Part shown: one piece after another, positions 1 through 8,833 of the stretch
How positions within the stretch are numbered: the first letter of the stretch is position 1
Layout of the letters: every line of letters starts with the position of its first letter
Source of the DNA: Rathayibacter sp. VKM Ac-2759
Lineage (GTDB): Bacteria; Actinomycetota; Actinomycetes; Actinomycetales; Microbacteriaceae
Reading direction: 5' to 3'
Assembly (NCBI RefSeq): GCF_009834225.1
Contig: NZ_CP047176.1
Coordinates: 2,914,001-2,978,000, forward strand
Length of the DNA: 64,000 bases
Notes under the pieces: generated by a model
What the model saw: only the letters and a program-made list of their open reading frames with translations
What the model was told of the DNA's origin: nothing
Database searches by the model: none
Program-made: the position numbers and the translations under genes

Positions 1-755
1 ACCCGGCCCTGCAGCGTCATCGCCGGTGTCAGCCCGAGGTCGAGCGCGCTCTCGTCGTCGAAGGGCGAGAGCCCGTAGACGCCGATGCCGGTGCGGACGA
101 GGTCGAGTCTCGCCTCGGGCAGCCGCAGCGCGCCGGCCGTCGCGGCGAGGTGCACGACGGGGGCGGCGAGGCCGTGCTCCTCGAGGAGCGCGGCGGCGCG
201 CCGGAGCACGGCGAGCTGGTCGAGGTCGTCGGCGCGCGAGGTGTTCGAGAGGTGCGAGAACAGTCCGGTGAGGTGCAGGGCACCGCGAGCGGTGTGGCGG
301 GCGAGCGCCTGGGCGAGCGACGCCCACTCCTGCTCGGGAGCGCCGTTGCGGCTGAGGCCGGTGTCGACCTTGAGCTGCACGGCGGCGCGGACGCCGCGGT
401 CCTCCGCCGCCTGCGCGAGCGCGTCGAGCTGCGCGCGCGACGAGACGGCGACGTCGATCCCGTGCTCGAGGGCTCCGTCGAAGTCCTCCCCCGGGTCGTG
501 CAGCCAGCAGAGGATCGGCGCGAGCACGCCCGCCTCGCGCAGGGCGACGGCCTCGGCGAGATCCGCGGTGCCCAGCGCGTCGGCTCCGCCGGCGAGCGCG
601 GCCTGCGCGGCGACGAGCGCCCCGTGCCCGTACGCGTTCGCCTTCACGACCGCCATCAGGCGCCGCGCACCGGTCAGCTCGCGCAGGCGCGCGACGTTCG
701 CCGAGATCGCGTCGGTGTCGATCAGGGCCTCGCGGAACGAGAGCGGGGCGATCAC
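1..755 (-). CDS. alr: alanine racemase (3' end outside window)
   Basis: A PLP-dependent enzyme that converts L-alanine to D-alanine for peptidoglycan. The first 251 codons are visible, of about 370 usual for the family. The N-terminal motif [11 protein letters not shown] carries the Schiff-base lysine at about residue 38, and the barrel motifs [11 protein letters not shown] and LFSHLSNTS follow. The start is taken as GTG at 753-755, whose GTGA overlaps the TGA of acpS, so the two genes are probably translationally coupled. It is last in a glmS-acpS-alr set, in keeping with joint supply of wall precursors. The C-terminal domain with the catalytic tyrosine lies beyond the left edge. The family call is firm. 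Confidence 0.95.
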   Translation of the reverse strand, partial: MIAPLSFREALIDTDAISANVARLRELTGARRLMAVVKANAYGHGALVAAQAALAGGADALGTADLAEAVALREAGVLAPILCWLHDPGEDFDGALEHGIDVAVSSRAQLDALAQAAEDRGVRAAVQLKVDTGLSRNGAPEQEWASLAQALARHTARGALHLTGLFSHLSNTSRADDLDQLAVLRRAAALLEEHGLAAPVVHLAATAGALRLPEARLDLVRTGIGVYGLSPFDDESALDLGLTPAMTLQGR

Positions 756-1102
756 GACTCGGCCACCACGAACGCGCAGGCGACTCCCGCATCGTGCGTC
801 ATCGAGAGGTGCAGCCGTGCGATCCCCCGCGCCTCGGCCGCGGCCCGCGCCGGGCCCTGCAGGGCGAAGGACGGGTTTCCGTGCTCGTCGCGCTCCACGA
901 CCATGTCGTGCCAGCGGGCGCCGACGGAGTCGCCGAGCGCCTTGATGAGCGCCTCCTTCGCCGCGAACCGCCCCGCGAGCGAGGCGACCGGGAGCTCGCG
1001 TTCGCTCTCGGCGAACAGGCGCTCGCGCAGGCGCGGGGTGCGGGCGATCGCCCGCTCGAAGCGGGCGAGGTCGACCACGTCCACGCCGATCCCCACGATC
1101 AC
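752..1102 (-). CDS. acpS: holo-[acyl-carrier-protein] synthase
   Basis: Transfers 4'-phosphopantetheine from CoA to the serine of apo-ACP, activating fatty-acid synthesis. At 116 residues it is a normal AcpS length. The N-terminus [15 protein letters not shown] carries the metal-binding Asp8, and [11 protein letters not shown] carries Glu50 and Lys54, the conserved catalytic pair. It starts 7 bp after the glmS stop and overlaps alr by 4 bp, so the three genes are very likely one transcript. The divergent neighbour coaA feeds CoA, the substrate of this enzyme, which may be functionally meaningful. Confidence 0.95.
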   Translation of the reverse strand: MIVGIGVDVVDLARFERAIARTPRLRERLFAESERELPVASLAGRFAAKEALIKALGDSVGARWHDMVVERDEHGNPSFALQGPARAAAEARGIARLHLSMTHDAGVACAFVVAES

Positions 1103-1109
1103 GACGCGA

Positions 1110-2957
1110 TCACTCGACCGTGACGGACTTCGCGAGGTTGCGCGGCTGATCGACGTCCAGACCCTTGGCCGCGGCGAGCTCCATCGCGAACATCTGCAGC
1201 GGGGTGACCGCGAGCAGCGGCTCGAACAGCGGGTCGGCCAGCGGGATCGGCACGACCTCGTCGGCGATCTGGATCGCGGCCGTGTCGCCCTGCTCCGCGA
1301 TCGCGATGACGCGGGCGCCGCGCGCCTTGATCTCCTGGATGTTCGAGATCACCTTGCGCTGCAGCTCGTACGACTCGCTCGGGCTCGGCACGATCACGAA
1401 GACGACCTGGCCCGGCTCGATCAGCGCGATCGGCCCGTGCTTGAGCTCGCCCGCGGCGAAGCCCTCGGCGTGGATGTAGGCCAGCTCCTTGAGCTTGAGC
1501 GCGCCCTCGAGCGCGACCGGGTAGCCGACGTGCCGCCCGAGGAAGAGCACGGCACGGGTGTCGGCCATCCAGCCGGCGAGCTGGGCGATGTCCTCGGAGG
1601 CGTCGAGCACCCGCGAGAGCTTCTCGGGGATCGCAGCGAGCTGGGCCGCCTGCGAGGCGACGAGCTCGGCGGAGGCGGCGCCGCGCACCGTCGCGAGGTG
1701 GAGGCCGAAGAGGTACAGCGCCGCGATCTGGGCGACGAACGCCTTCGTCGAGGCGACCGCCACCTCCGGGCCGGCGTGCGTGTAGAGGACGGCGTCGGAC
1801 TCGCGCGGGATCGTCGCGCCCTGCGTGTTGCAGACGGAGAGCGTCCGGGCGCCCTTCTCGCGGGCGTACTTGACCGCCATCAGCGTGTCCATCGTCTCGC
1901 CCGACTGGCTGATCGAGACGACGAGCGTGCGCGGCGTGAGCACCGGGTCGCGGTAGCGGAACTCGTGGCTCAGCTCGACCTCGACGGGCACGCGCGCCCA
2001 CTTCTCGATCGCGTACTTCGCGACCATGCCCGAGTACGCCGCGGTGCCGCAGGCGATGACGGTGATGCGGTCGATCTCGGTGAGGATGCCGTCGAGGCTC
2101 TCGAGCTCGGGCAGGGTGATCGCACCGTCGTGGATGCGGCCGCGCAGCGTGTTGGCGACCGCCTCCGGGCCCTCGGTGATCTCCTTCGCCATGAAGCTCG
2201 ACCAGCCGCCCTTCTCGGAGGCGGAGGCGTCCCACGCGATCTCGAACGGCTCGGTCTCGACCGGCTCGCCGAAGAAGTCCGTGACGGTGACCAGCTCGGG
2301 CGTGATCGTGACGATCTGGTCCTGGCCGATCGCGACCGCGCGGCGGGTGAACTCGACGAACGCGGCCACGTCGGAGCCGAGGAAGTTCTCGCCGTCGCCG
2401 AGGCCGATGACGAGCGGGGAGTTGCGGCGGGCGCCGACGACGACGCCCGGCTGGTCCTGGTGCAGGGCGAGCAGGGTGAACGCGCCCTCGAGTCGGGCGA
2501 CGATCGCCTGGAACGCCAGCACGAGGTCGCCGGTGCGGCGGTACTCGCGGGCGATCAGGTGCGCGGCGACCTCCGTGTCGGTCTCGCTCTCGAAGACGGC
2601 GCCCTCGGCCTCGAGCTCCTCCTTGAGCGGCTGGAAGTTCTCGATGATGCCGTTGTGGATGACGGCGAGCTTCCCGTCGTCGGCGAGGTGCGGGTGCGCG
2701 TTGCGGTCGGTCGGGCCGCCGTGCGTCGCCCAGCGGGTGTGCCCGATGCCGGTCGTGCCCTCGGCGAGCGGACGCGCCTCCAGGTCGTCGACGAGGACGC
2801 TGAGCTTGCCCGAGCGCTTACGGCTGTCGAGCTGTCCGTCGGCGTCGATGACGGCGACGCCCGCGGAGTCGTAGCCGCGGTACTCCAGACGCTTCAGGCC
2901 CCCGAGCAGCACGGCCAGGCTGTCCCGCTCACCGACGTATCCCACGATTCCACACAT
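1110..2957 (-). CDS. glmS: glutamine--fructose-6-phosphate aminotransferase (isomerizing)
   Basis: Makes glucosamine-6-phosphate from fructose-6-phosphate and glutamine, the first step toward UDP-GlcNAc. The protein has 615 residues, the usual size. It begins MCGIVGYVG, so Cys2 becomes the N-terminal nucleophile of the class II glutaminase domain (about 1-230). Two SIS sugar-isomerase domains follow (about 290-425 and 460-600), and the C-terminus ends in the conserved [11 protein letters not shown]. glmM, the next enzyme of the pathway, lies 1.8 kb away on the same strand but in a separate unit. A TAGGAT box 7 nt before the ATG suggests a leaderless transcript. No glmS ribozyme was recognised in the 90 bp shared with coaA. 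Confidence 0.97.
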   Translation of the reverse strand: MCGIVGYVGERDSLAVLLGGLKRLEYRGYDSAGVAVIDADGQLDSRKRSGKLSVLVDDLEARPLAEGTTGIGHTRWATHGGPTDRNAHPHLADDGKLAVIHNGIIENFQPLKEELEAEGAVFESETDTEVAAHLIAREYRRTGDLVLAFQAIVARLEGAFTLLALHQDQPGVVVGARRNSPLVIGLGDGENFLGSDVAAFVEFTRRAVAIGQDQIVTITPELVTVTDFFGEPVETEPFEIAWDASASEKGGWSSFMAKEITEGPEAVANTLRGRIHDGAITLPELESLDGILTEIDRITVIACGTAAYSGMVAKYAIEKWARVPVEVELSHEFRYRDPVLTPRTLVVSISQSGETMDTLMAVKYAREKGARTLSVCNTQGATIPRESDAVLYTHAGPEVAVASTKAFVAQIAALYLFGLHLATVRGAASAELVASQAAQLAAIPEKLSRVLDASEDIAQLAGWMADTRAVLFLGRHVGYPVALEGALKLKELAYIHAEGFAAGELKHGPIALIEPGQVVFVIVPSPSESYELQRKVISNIQEIKARGARVIAIAEQGDTAAIQIADEVVPIPLADPLFEPLLAVTPLQMFAMELAAAKGLDVDQPRNLAKSVTVE

Positions 2958-2964
2958 GTGCTCG

Positions 2965-2970
2965 ATCCTA
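2965..2970 (-). promoter_or_regulatory. candidate -10 box of glmS (leaderless spacing)
   Basis: On the minus strand TAGGAT lies 7 nt before the glmS ATG, the distance at which transcription would start on or next to the start codon. No good -35 hexamer is seen 16-18 bp upstream. Confidence 0.45.
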
Positions 2971-3033
2971 AACGGCGGCTGATCCGGAATCGGGCAGGGG
3001 CTCGATCCCGTCGGGGCGGGCCGCGGCGGACAG

Positions 3034-3039
3034 TAGGAT
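3034..3039 (+). promoter_or_regulatory. candidate -10 box of coaA (near-leaderless)
   Basis: TAGGAT on the plus strand, 8 nt before the coaA ATG. The same hexamer occurs for glmS on the other strand, so the 90-bp divergent gap seems to hold two back-to-back promoters. Confidence 0.4.
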
Positions 3040-3047
3040 CGGGGGTC

Positions 3048-4004
3048 ATGCCGTCGTCAGCTCGTGATCCCGGGCGCGAGGCGCACCCCTCTCCGTTCGT
3101 CGAGATCTCGCGGTCCGACTGGGCCGAGCTGGCCCGCAGCACCGAGCTGCCGCTGACCGAGACCGAGGTCGTGCAGCTGCGCGGACTCGGCGATCGGCTC
3201 AGCCTCACCGAGGTCGCCGAGGTGTACGTCCCCCTGTCGCGCCTGCTGACGCTCTACGCGGGCGGCGCGAGGCAGCTGCACCGCGCGACGAGCACGTTCC
3301 TCGGCGAGCGGGCGCAGGCGACTCCGTTCGTGATCGGAGTCGCCGGCTCGGTCGCGGTGGGCAAGTCGACGATCGCGCGGCTGCTGCGCGAGCTGCTCGC
3401 GCGCTGGGACGACACTCCGCGCGTCGAGCTGGTCACCACCGACGGGTTCCTGCTGCCCAACCGCGAGCTCGAGCGCCGCGGGCTGATGGCCCGCAAGGGG
3501 TTCCCGGAGTCTTACGACCGCCGGGCGCTGCTGCGCTTCGTCTCGGAGGTCAAGGGCGGGGCCGCGGAGGTGCGGGCGCCGTTCTACTCGCACCTCTCGT
3601 ACGACATCGTCCCCGACGCCGAGATCGTCGTGCGGCGGCCCGACGTGCTGATCGTCGAGGGCCTGAACGTGCTGCAGCCCCCGGTCCCCGGGAACGGGCT
3701 CGCGGTGAGCGACCTCTTCGACTTCACGGTCTACGTCGATGCGCGCACGAGCGACATCGCCCGCTGGTACGAGGAGCGCTTCCTCGCGCTGCAGCAGGGC
3801 GCGTTCGCGAATCCGAACTCGTACTTCCACCGCTACGCCGCGCTCACCCCCGACGAGGCGCGCAGCCGCGCCCGCGACATCTGGTCGACCATCAACGAGC
3901 CCAACCTCGTGCAGAACGTGCGCCCGACCCGCTCCCGCGCGAGCCTGGTCCTGCGCAAGCAGGCCGACCACTCCGTCTCGTCGGTGCTCCTCCGCAAGAT
4001 CTGA
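3048..4004 (+). CDS. coaA: type I pantothenate kinase
   Basis: Phosphorylates pantothenate, the first and controlling step of CoA synthesis. The protein has 318 residues, close to bacterial CoaA. The P-loop [12 protein letters not shown] is at about residues 97-108, followed by [22 protein letters not shown] and IVEGLNVLQ, all hallmarks of the family. The ATG at 3048 is chosen because the homologous N-terminus begins soon after it and a -10-like TAGGAT lies just upstream. The reading frame stays open far upstream, but that part is antisense to glmS. It is transcribed away from glmS and toward glmM, with a repeat-rich convergent gap after it. Confidence 0.96.
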   Translation: MPSSARDPGREAHPSPFVEISRSDWAELARSTELPLTETEVVQLRGLGDRLSLTEVAEVYVPLSRLLTLYAGGARQLHRATSTFLGERAQATPFVIGVAGSVAVGKSTIARLLRELLARWDDTPRVELVTTDGFLLPNRELERRGLMARKGFPESYDRRALLRFVSEVKGGAAEVRAPFYSHLSYDIVPDAEIVVRRPDVLIVEGLNVLQPPVPGNGLAVSDLFDFTVYVDARTSDIARWYEERFLALQQGAFANPNSYFHRYAALTPDEARSRARDIWSTINEPNLVQNVRPTRSRASLVLRKQADHSVSSVLLRKI

Positions 4005-4019
4005 CCGGGCGGCTCTCCT

Positions 4020-4155
4020 CTGCCTGCTCGATCGAGCAGCCCGCTTGCGGCCGTATCGAGATCCAGCGGAGTCGGAGGGCCGATCCGACAGGCCGACCTG
4101 CCGGGTCCGCTGGGTCTCGAAACGGCCCGACGGCCCTGCTCGACCAGCAGGCAGG
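4020..4155. repeat. large imperfect inverted repeat in the coaA-glmM gap
   Basis: The left arm 4020-4064 (starting CTGCCTGCTCGATCGAGCAG) and right arm 4112-4155 are imperfect reverse complements over about 44 nt. Inner copies of CCAGCGGA and TCCGCTGG extend the dyad toward the centre. It begins 15 bp after the coaA stop, so the RNA could fold into a long hairpin that ends coaA transcription. The TCGAGACCC/TCGACCAGC-type arms resemble dispersed intergenic repeats I associate with Microbacteriaceae. That family link is from memory. Confidence 0.6.
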
Positions 4156-4209
4156 AAGGAGCATCCTCCGAGCTGCGCTCATCGGACCGGCGACCACCCT
4201 CGAGGTGTC

Positions 4210-4730
4210 GTCCGAATCGCGTCCCAAGCGATTCGGACGCTCCGAACGCGACACGCTCCACCCGCGCAACCACCTCGGCAGGCCGACTGCGGGACGCCGG
4301 GCAGGGACCGGCGTCCAGACAGCACAGCCGTCGACGCAATCGCGTGCCGAGCGATTCCGGCGCGGCGAACGCAACACGCTCCACCCGCGCAACCACCTCG
4401 GCAAGCGACTGCGGAACGCCGGGCAGGGACCGGCGTCCAGACAGCACAGCCGTCGACGCAATCGCGTGCCAAGCGATTCCGGCGCGGCGAACGCAACACG
4501 CTCCACCCGCGCAACCACCTCGGCAAGCGACTGCGGAACGCCGGGCAGGGACCGGCGTCCAGACAGCACAGCCGTCGACGCAATCGCGTGCCAAGCGATT
4601 CCGGCGCGGCGAACGCAACACGCTCCACCCGCGCAACCACCTCGGCAAGCGACTGCGGAACGCCGGGCAGGGACCGGCGTCCTCATGAACACAGCCCGAC
4701 TGCGGGACGCCGGGCAGGGACCGGCGTTCT
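4210..4730. repeat. 122-bp tandem repeat array of paired hairpins
   Basis: About four units with a period of 122 bp (the first spacing is 123) fill the convergent gap between coaA and glmM. Each unit has a small dyad AATCGC-N7-GCGATT (4215-4233, 4338-4356, 4460-4478, 4582-4600) and a second dyad ACGCCGG-N7-CCGGCGT (4294-4314, 4416-4436, 4538-4558, 4660-4680). A fifth copy of the second dyad alone, 4707-4727, abuts the glmM stop. Units 2-4 are almost identical; unit 1 is diverged. The frames through it are open in several directions, but 122 is not a multiple of 3 and nothing resembles a protein family, so I call it non-coding. The last dyad probably helps terminate glmM. Confidence 0.85.
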
Positions 4731-6084
4731 AGTGAGCGGAGCGCAGCTGCGCGAGCACCACGGCCGCGAGGGACTCCGCCAGCCGGTCGGCCGTCTCCTG
4801 CGTCTTGGCCTCGACCATCACGCGCACCATCGGCTCGGTCCCGGAGGGGCGCAGCAGCACCCGGCCGTCGGTCCCGAGCTCGGAGGAGGCCCGGGCGACC
4901 GCGGCGGCGATCACCTCGTCGTCGTGCACGCCGTCGCGGTCGACTCCGCGCACGTTGACCAGGGTCTGCGGGAACACGCTCATCACCGAGGCCAGCTCGG
5001 CGAGCGTCTTCCCGGTGCGTGCCATCTCGGCGGCCAGCTGAAGGCCGGTGAGCACGCCGTCGCCGGTGGTCGCGTAGCGGCTCATGATGACGTGGCCCGA
5101 CTGCTCGCCGCCGAGGGAGTACTCGCCCTCGTTCATCGCCTCGAGCACGTAGCGGTCGCCGACGCCGGTCTGGATGACGCGGATGCCCGCCTCCGCCATC
5201 GCGAGCTTCAGCCCGAGGTTGCTCATGACCGTCGCGACGAGGACGTTGTCGCGGAGGACACCGCGGCGCGCCATCGAGGTCGCGAGGATCGCCATGATCT
5301 GGTCGCCGTCGACGACGCGTCCGTCGGCGTCGACCGCGAGGCAGCGGTCGGCGTCGCCGTCGTGCGCGATGCCGAGGTCGGCGCCGGCGGCGCGGACCGC
5401 CTCCGCGACGTTGTCGAGGTGGGTGGAGCCCACTCCGTCGTTGATGTTGAGGCCGTCGGGATCGTTGCCGATCACCGTGACGGTCGCGCCGGCGTCGGTG
5501 AAGACCTCGGGCGAGATGCCGGCGGCCGCGCCGTGGGCGCAGTCGATGACGACGTGCAGGCCGTCGAGCCGGGTGCTGCCGAGCGAGCCGAGCAGGTGGA
5601 CCACGTAGCGGTCCTCGGCGTCGGCGAAGCGGCGGATGCGTCCGACGTCGGCCCCGGTCGGTGTGAGCGGCGGGACTCCGAGAGCCGCCTCGATGCGGTT
5701 CTCGAGCTCGTCGGGCAGCTTGCGGCCGCCCGCCGCGAAGAACTTGATGCCGTTGTCGGCGGCCGGGTTGTGCGAGGCCGAGATCATCACGCCGAAGTCG
5801 GCGCGCTCGTCGGCGATGAGGTACGCGGTGGCGGGCGTGGGGATCACGCCGGCGTCGAGGACGTCGACCCCCGCGCTGGCGAGACCCGCGGCGACGGCCG
5901 CTCCGATGAACTGACCGGAGATGCGGGGGTCGCGGGCGAGGACGGCGACGGGCCGTCGGCCTTCGGCCCGGGCGGCCGCACCGAGTACACGGGCGGCCGC
6001 CTGGGCGAGGCCGAGGGCCAGGTCGGCCGTGACCTCGCGATTCGCGAGGCCACGGACGCCGTCGGTTCCGAAAAGGCGCGGCAT
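4729..6084 (-). CDS. glmM: phosphoglucosamine mutase
   Basis: Converts glucosamine-6-phosphate to glucosamine-1-phosphate on the way to UDP-GlcNAc. It has 451 residues from the ATG at 6084, beginning [15 protein letters not shown], the standard GlmM N-terminus. The phosphoserine loop VMISASHNP is at about residues 99-107, the metal loop DGDADRC and sugar loop GGEQSGH follow, and [12 protein letters not shown] closes the C-terminal phosphate-binding domain. A GTG four codons upstream is possible, but GAGAAG sits about 11 nt before the ATG and fits it better. It follows rplM-rpsI, an arrangement common in actinobacteria. Confidence 0.96.
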   Translation of the reverse strand: MPRLFGTDGVRGLANREVTADLALGLAQAAARVLGAAARAEGRRPVAVLARDPRISGQFIGAAVAAGLASAGVDVLDAGVIPTPATAYLIADERADFGVMISASHNPAADNGIKFFAAGGRKLPDELENRIEAALGVPPLTPTGADVGRIRRFADAEDRYVVHLLGSLGSTRLDGLHVVIDCAHGAAAGISPEVFTDAGATVTVIGNDPDGLNINDGVGSTHLDNVAEAVRAAGADLGIAHDGDADRCLAVDADGRVVDGDQIMAILATSMARRGVLRDNVLVATVMSNLGLKLAMAEAGIRVIQTGVGDRYVLEAMNEGEYSLGGEQSGHVIMSRYATTGDGVLTGLQLAAEMARTGKTLAELASVMSVFPQTLVNVRGVDRDGVHDDEVIAAAVARASSELGTDGRVLLRPSGTEPMVRVMVEAKTQETADRLAESLAAVVLAQLRSAH

Positions 6085-6136
6085 AGCGCAGACCACTTCT
6101 CGAGCTACTGGTCGAGCGGCACGGAGGCCGCGCCGA

Positions 6137-6622
6137 CTAGCGCTTCGAGAACTGGGACGCCTTGCGGGCCTTCTTGAGACCGGCCTTCTTGCGCTCGATG
6201 ACGCGAGCGTCGCGGGTGAGGAAGCCGGCCTTCTTGAGGATGGCGCGGTTGTTCTCGCGGTCGATCTCGTTCAGCGCACGCGCGATCGCGAGGCGGAGCG
6301 CACCGGCCTGGCCGGAGGGGCCGCCACCGGTGATCTTGGCGACCACGTCGTACGAGCCGATGAGGTCGAGGACCTTGAACGGGTCGGTGATCAGCTGCTG
6401 GTGCAGCTTGTTGGGGAAGTACTCCGCGAACTCGCGGGCGTTCACGGTCATTCCGCCGGAGCCGGGGACGAGGCGCACGCGGGCGATGGCCTGCTTGCGT
6501 CGGCCCACGGCTGCGCCGGAGACGTTGAGGACGGCGCGGGGCGTCGAGGACGCCTCGGGGGCCGTGCTTTCGGTGGAGTAGCTCTCGGGAGCCACGTCGA
6601 GCTGGTCTGCGATCTTCGCCAC
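6137..6622 (-). CDS. rpsI: 30S ribosomal protein S9
   Basis: Small-subunit protein whose C-terminal tail reaches the P-site tRNA. The 161-residue product carries the S9 core from about residue 33 ([15 protein letters not shown]) and the typical end [12 protein letters not shown]. The first 30 or so residues (rich in Ser, Glu, Ala, Pro) are a low-complexity extension absent from short S9 proteins but usual in actinobacteria. It is cotranscribed after rplM with a 53-bp gap, and glmM follows 52 bp downstream. Confidence 0.96.
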   Translation of the reverse strand: MAKIADQLDVAPESYSTESTAPEASSTPRAVLNVSGAAVGRRKQAIARVRLVPGSGGMTVNAREFAEYFPNKLHQQLITDPFKVLDLIGSYDVVAKITGGGPSGQAGALRLAIARALNEIDRENNRAILKKAGFLTRDARVIERKKAGLKKARKASQFSKR

Positions 6623-6675
6623 GGTGTAGGTGATCCTTTGTCTTCGAAGTCTGAGGTGTCGGGGAGGGCCGGAGC

Positions 6676-7122
6676 CTACTGGGCGACCTGGTTGAAGGCG
6701 TACGCCTGGGGCTGCTGCGCCGCGTGGGGGTGCTCGGAGCCCGTGTAGACCTTCAGCTTGCGCAGCTGCGCACGACCGAGGGAGTTCTTGGGGAGCATGC
6801 CGCGGATGGCCTTCTCGACGGCGCGGGCCGGGTTCTTCTCGAGGAGCTCGGCGTACGTGGTGGCCGAGAGGCCGCCCGGGTAGCCGGAGTGGCGGTAGGC
6901 CTTCTTCTGGAGGAGCTTCTGGCCGGTGAGGGCGACCTTCTCGGCGTTGACGATGATGACGAAGTCGCCCATGTCCATGTGCGGCGCGAAGGTGGCCTTG
7001 TGCTTGCCGCGCAGGAGCGCCGCGGCGTGGGTGGCGAGACGGCCGAGCACGACGTCGGACGCGTCGATGACGATCCAGTCGTGCTGGACGTCAGCCGGCT
7101 TCGGAGAAAAAGTGCGAGTCAC
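6676..7122 (-). CDS. rplM: 50S ribosomal protein L13
   Basis: Early-assembling large-subunit protein, 148 residues from a GTG start at 7120-7122. The frame is open 44 codons further upstream, but the L13 core ([41 protein letters not shown]) begins right after this GTG and an AGAAAG ribosome-binding site lies about 9 nt before it. Transcription probably starts near 7255 from the promoter block shared with infA, giving a leader of about 130 nt. Confidence 0.95.
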   Translation of the reverse strand: MTRTFSPKPADVQHDWIVIDASDVVLGRLATHAAALLRGKHKATFAPHMDMGDFVIIVNAEKVALTGQKLLQKKAYRHSGYPGGLSATTYAELLEKNPARAVEKAIRGMLPKNSLGRAQLRKLKVYTGSEHPHAAQQPQAYAFNQVAQ

Positions 7123-7177
7123 GTGAGTGCTGCTTTCTGATCGGAGTGAGGTGTTCGTGAATCCCGCTCCGTGGCCG

Positions 7178-7199
7178 TTCTCCCCGCGAGGCGGGGGAA
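7178..7199 (-). promoter_or_regulatory. hairpin in the rplM leader
   Basis: A dyad with arms TTCTCCCCGC and GCGGGGGAA (one unpaired base) and the 3-nt loop GAG lies in the predicted rplM 5' leader, about 56 nt before the GTG. Leader hairpins control L13-S9 operons in other bacteria, so an autoregulatory role is possible. I could not match it to a known leader model. Confidence 0.35.
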
Positions 7200-7244
7200 C
7201 CGAACCGGTGGAGGGCTCAACTTCGGGCGCTCGGCACACGGCCG

Positions 7245-7266
7245 AAAACACCAAGGGTCGACATTA
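7245..7266 (-). promoter_or_regulatory. rplM-rpsI promoter core with conserved transcript start
   Basis: The minus strand reads TAATGT (-10, 7261-7266) followed directly by CGACCCTTGGTGTTTT. The same 22-bp block, with two differences, stands before infA at 12857-12878. Conservation of bases downstream of the -10 implies a shared transcript start. Confidence 0.6.
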
Positions 7267-7321
7267 CAGCACAGAGCTCATCAGCGGAAGCACGACGACG
7301 CGGTCCGCGGTCGACCGGGCG

Positions 7322-7915
7322 TCAGGAGGGGTCGAGATCGAGGGCGGTCAGCGCGTCGCTCGCGAGCTCCTCGAGCGCGGCCTGGTCGCCGACGTACGAG
7401 CGCAGCGTGACCATCTCGTCGCCGACCAGCACGATCAGGGTCGCGGCCGGATCGACGGCCGCGTCTCCGGCGCGGTAGAACGCCCGATCGCCGAGCGTGC
7501 TCGAGGTCGCGGCACCGGTCGCCTCCTGCTGCGCGAGCGTCTCCTCCGTCGCTCCGGTCACCGCCTGCACCGTGAGCGCCGACGGGTTCCCGGCCATCGC
7601 CCACGCGCAGCCGTCGCTCTGCTCGGAGGCGGTGACGAATCCGGTAGGGAGCGAGAGGGCGCTCTCGATGGTCTCGGCGGGGAGGACGGCCGCGCAGTCG
7701 AGCACCCGGCCGGCAGTGGCGGGGGTGGTCTCGACCGGCGCGGCCTCGACGGGCGCTTCGGGAGCGGGCTCGATCGCGGCGGTCTCGGTCGGTGCGGCGG
7801 TCGGCGCGGGAGCGACCTGCGCCCCCTCCGGGATGTCGATCGTCGACGACGAGCAGCCCGCGAGAGCGGCGGCGAGCACCGCGATCGGGACCGCGGTGCG
7901 GAGGATGCGGATCAT
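7322..7915 (-). CDS. lipoprotein, paralogue of the one at 8834-9391
   Basis: Predicted exported lipoprotein of 197 residues and unknown role. The signal peptide ends in lipobox LAGC with Cys21, followed by a Pro/Ala/Thr/Glu-rich linker to about residue 65 and a globular domain with two conserved cysteines (LDCAAVLP and GCAWAM). The AGNPSA and YVGDQAALEEL segments recur in the paralogue on the other side of truA. The overall layout is loosely like DUF3558 actinobacterial lipoproteins, which I cannot verify here. The ATG at 7913-7915 overlaps the truA stop (ATGA), and GGAAGG lies 7 nt before it, so it is translated with truA. Confidence 0.8.
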   Translation of the reverse strand: MIRILRTAVPIAVLAAALAGCSSSTIDIPEGAQVAPAPTAAPTETAAIEPAPEAPVEAAPVETTPATAGRVLDCAAVLPAETIESALSLPTGFVTASEQSDGCAWAMAGNPSALTVQAVTGATEETLAQQEATGAATSSTLGDRAFYRAGDAAVDPAATLIVLVGDEMVTLRSYVGDQAALEELASDALTALDLDPS

Positions 7916-8802
7916 TCGGGGTCCTTCCCATCGGAGTCGACCGTAGCCACCGTGCGCTTGGCGCGGGTGATCACGGCGCGCTCTGCGAGGGAGGCGTCGT
8001 CGGGGTAGTCGATCTCGCGCAGGATCAGGCCGCGGGCCGGCATCACGCCGAAGGCGTTCGTCCGGGCGACGCCGTCGCGCAGGCCCGTGACCTCCGATGC
8101 GTCCAGCTTGCCCATGCCGACCGCGACGCACGCGCCCACCAGGGCCCGCACCATGCTGTGGCAGAAGGCGTCCGCCCGCAGGTGGGCGTGCAGCACCCCG
8201 TCGGTGTCGCGCTCCCACTCGAAGTCGAGGAGGCTGCGGATCGTGGTCGCGCCCACGCGCGCCCGGCAGAACGACGCGAAGTCGTGCAGCCCGAGCAGCG
8301 CGTGCGCCGCGCGCGCCATCTCACCCTCGTCGAGCGACTCGGTGATCCAGGTCGTGGAGGCGCGCTCGAGCGGGTGCCGCATCGAGGAGGCGTCGGCGAG
8401 GCGGTACTCGTAGCGGCGCCACCGCGCCGAGAAGCGGGCGTCGAACCCCTCCGGCGCCGCCGAGATCCGGTGCACCGAGACGTCGGAGTACTGCCCGAGG
8501 TACCCGCGCAGGCGGCGCTCCAGAGCGGCCGGTGGGAGGAGCGTCTCGTCGGTCGCGCGGCGCGGACCGCTGAGGCGCTGCCACTGCTCATCGGTGAGAT
8601 CCAGGTGCGCCACCTGCGCGCTCGCGTGGACTCCGGCATCCGTCCGGCCGGCCACCGTGACCACGGGGCGCTCCTCGGTCCGCAGGAGCACGGCGAGGGC
8701 GTCCTCGAGCACCCCCTGCACCGTCCGCAGACCCGGCTGCTTGGCCCATCCCGCGAAGTGCGTGCCGTCGTAGGCCAGATCGAGGCGGACTCGGTGAAGC
8801 AT
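7912..8802 (-). CDS. truA: tRNA pseudouridine(38-40) synthase
   Basis: Isomerises uridines 38-40 in the tRNA anticodon arm. The 296-residue product shows LDLAYDGTHFAGWAKQPG, the catalytic motif VAGRTDAGVHASAQVAHL with its essential Asp, and FCHSMVRALVGACVAVG near the C-terminus. It commonly sits after rplQ in bacteria; here a lipoprotein gene and a strong terminator come between. A TAGACT box 6 nt before the ATG suggests it also has its own leaderless promoter. It overlaps the downstream lipoprotein gene by 4 bp. Confidence 0.95.
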   Translation of the reverse strand: MLHRVRLDLAYDGTHFAGWAKQPGLRTVQGVLEDALAVLLRTEERPVVTVAGRTDAGVHASAQVAHLDLTDEQWQRLSGPRRATDETLLPPAALERRLRGYLGQYSDVSVHRISAAPEGFDARFSARWRRYEYRLADASSMRHPLERASTTWITESLDEGEMARAAHALLGLHDFASFCRARVGATTIRSLLDFEWERDTDGVLHAHLRADAFCHSMVRALVGACVAVGMGKLDASEVTGLRDGVARTNAFGVMPARGLILREIDYPDDASLAERAVITRAKRTVATVDSDGKDPE

Positions 8803-8808
8803 CCGTCG

Positions 8809-8814
8809 AGTCTA
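8809..8814 (-). promoter_or_regulatory. candidate leaderless -10 box of truA
   Basis: TAGACT followed by 6 nt and then the truA ATG on the minus strand. This spacing puts the transcription start on the A of ATG. It lies between the upstream lipoprotein stop (8834) and truA. Confidence 0.5.
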
Positions 8815-8833
8815 GGTCGTCGGCCCGGCCCGC

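Noticed and set aside
2958..3047. glmS ribozyme or riboswitch in the glmS-coaA gap
   Set aside because: The 90-bp gap is too short for the ribozyme and the transcript appears nearly leaderless.
150..4004. Long plus-strand open frame running into coaA
   Set aside because: Upstream of 3048 it is antisense to glmS, acpS and alr, has no family resemblance, and only the last 318 codons read as a protein (CoaA).
4210..4730. CRISPR array
   Set aside because: The repeats are contiguous 122-bp units without variable spacers of constant length, and no cas gene is near.
3739..6177. Open frame across the 122-bp array and opposite glmM
   Set aside because: It stays open because of GC-rich bias; the array period is not a multiple of 3 and the rest is antisense to glmM.
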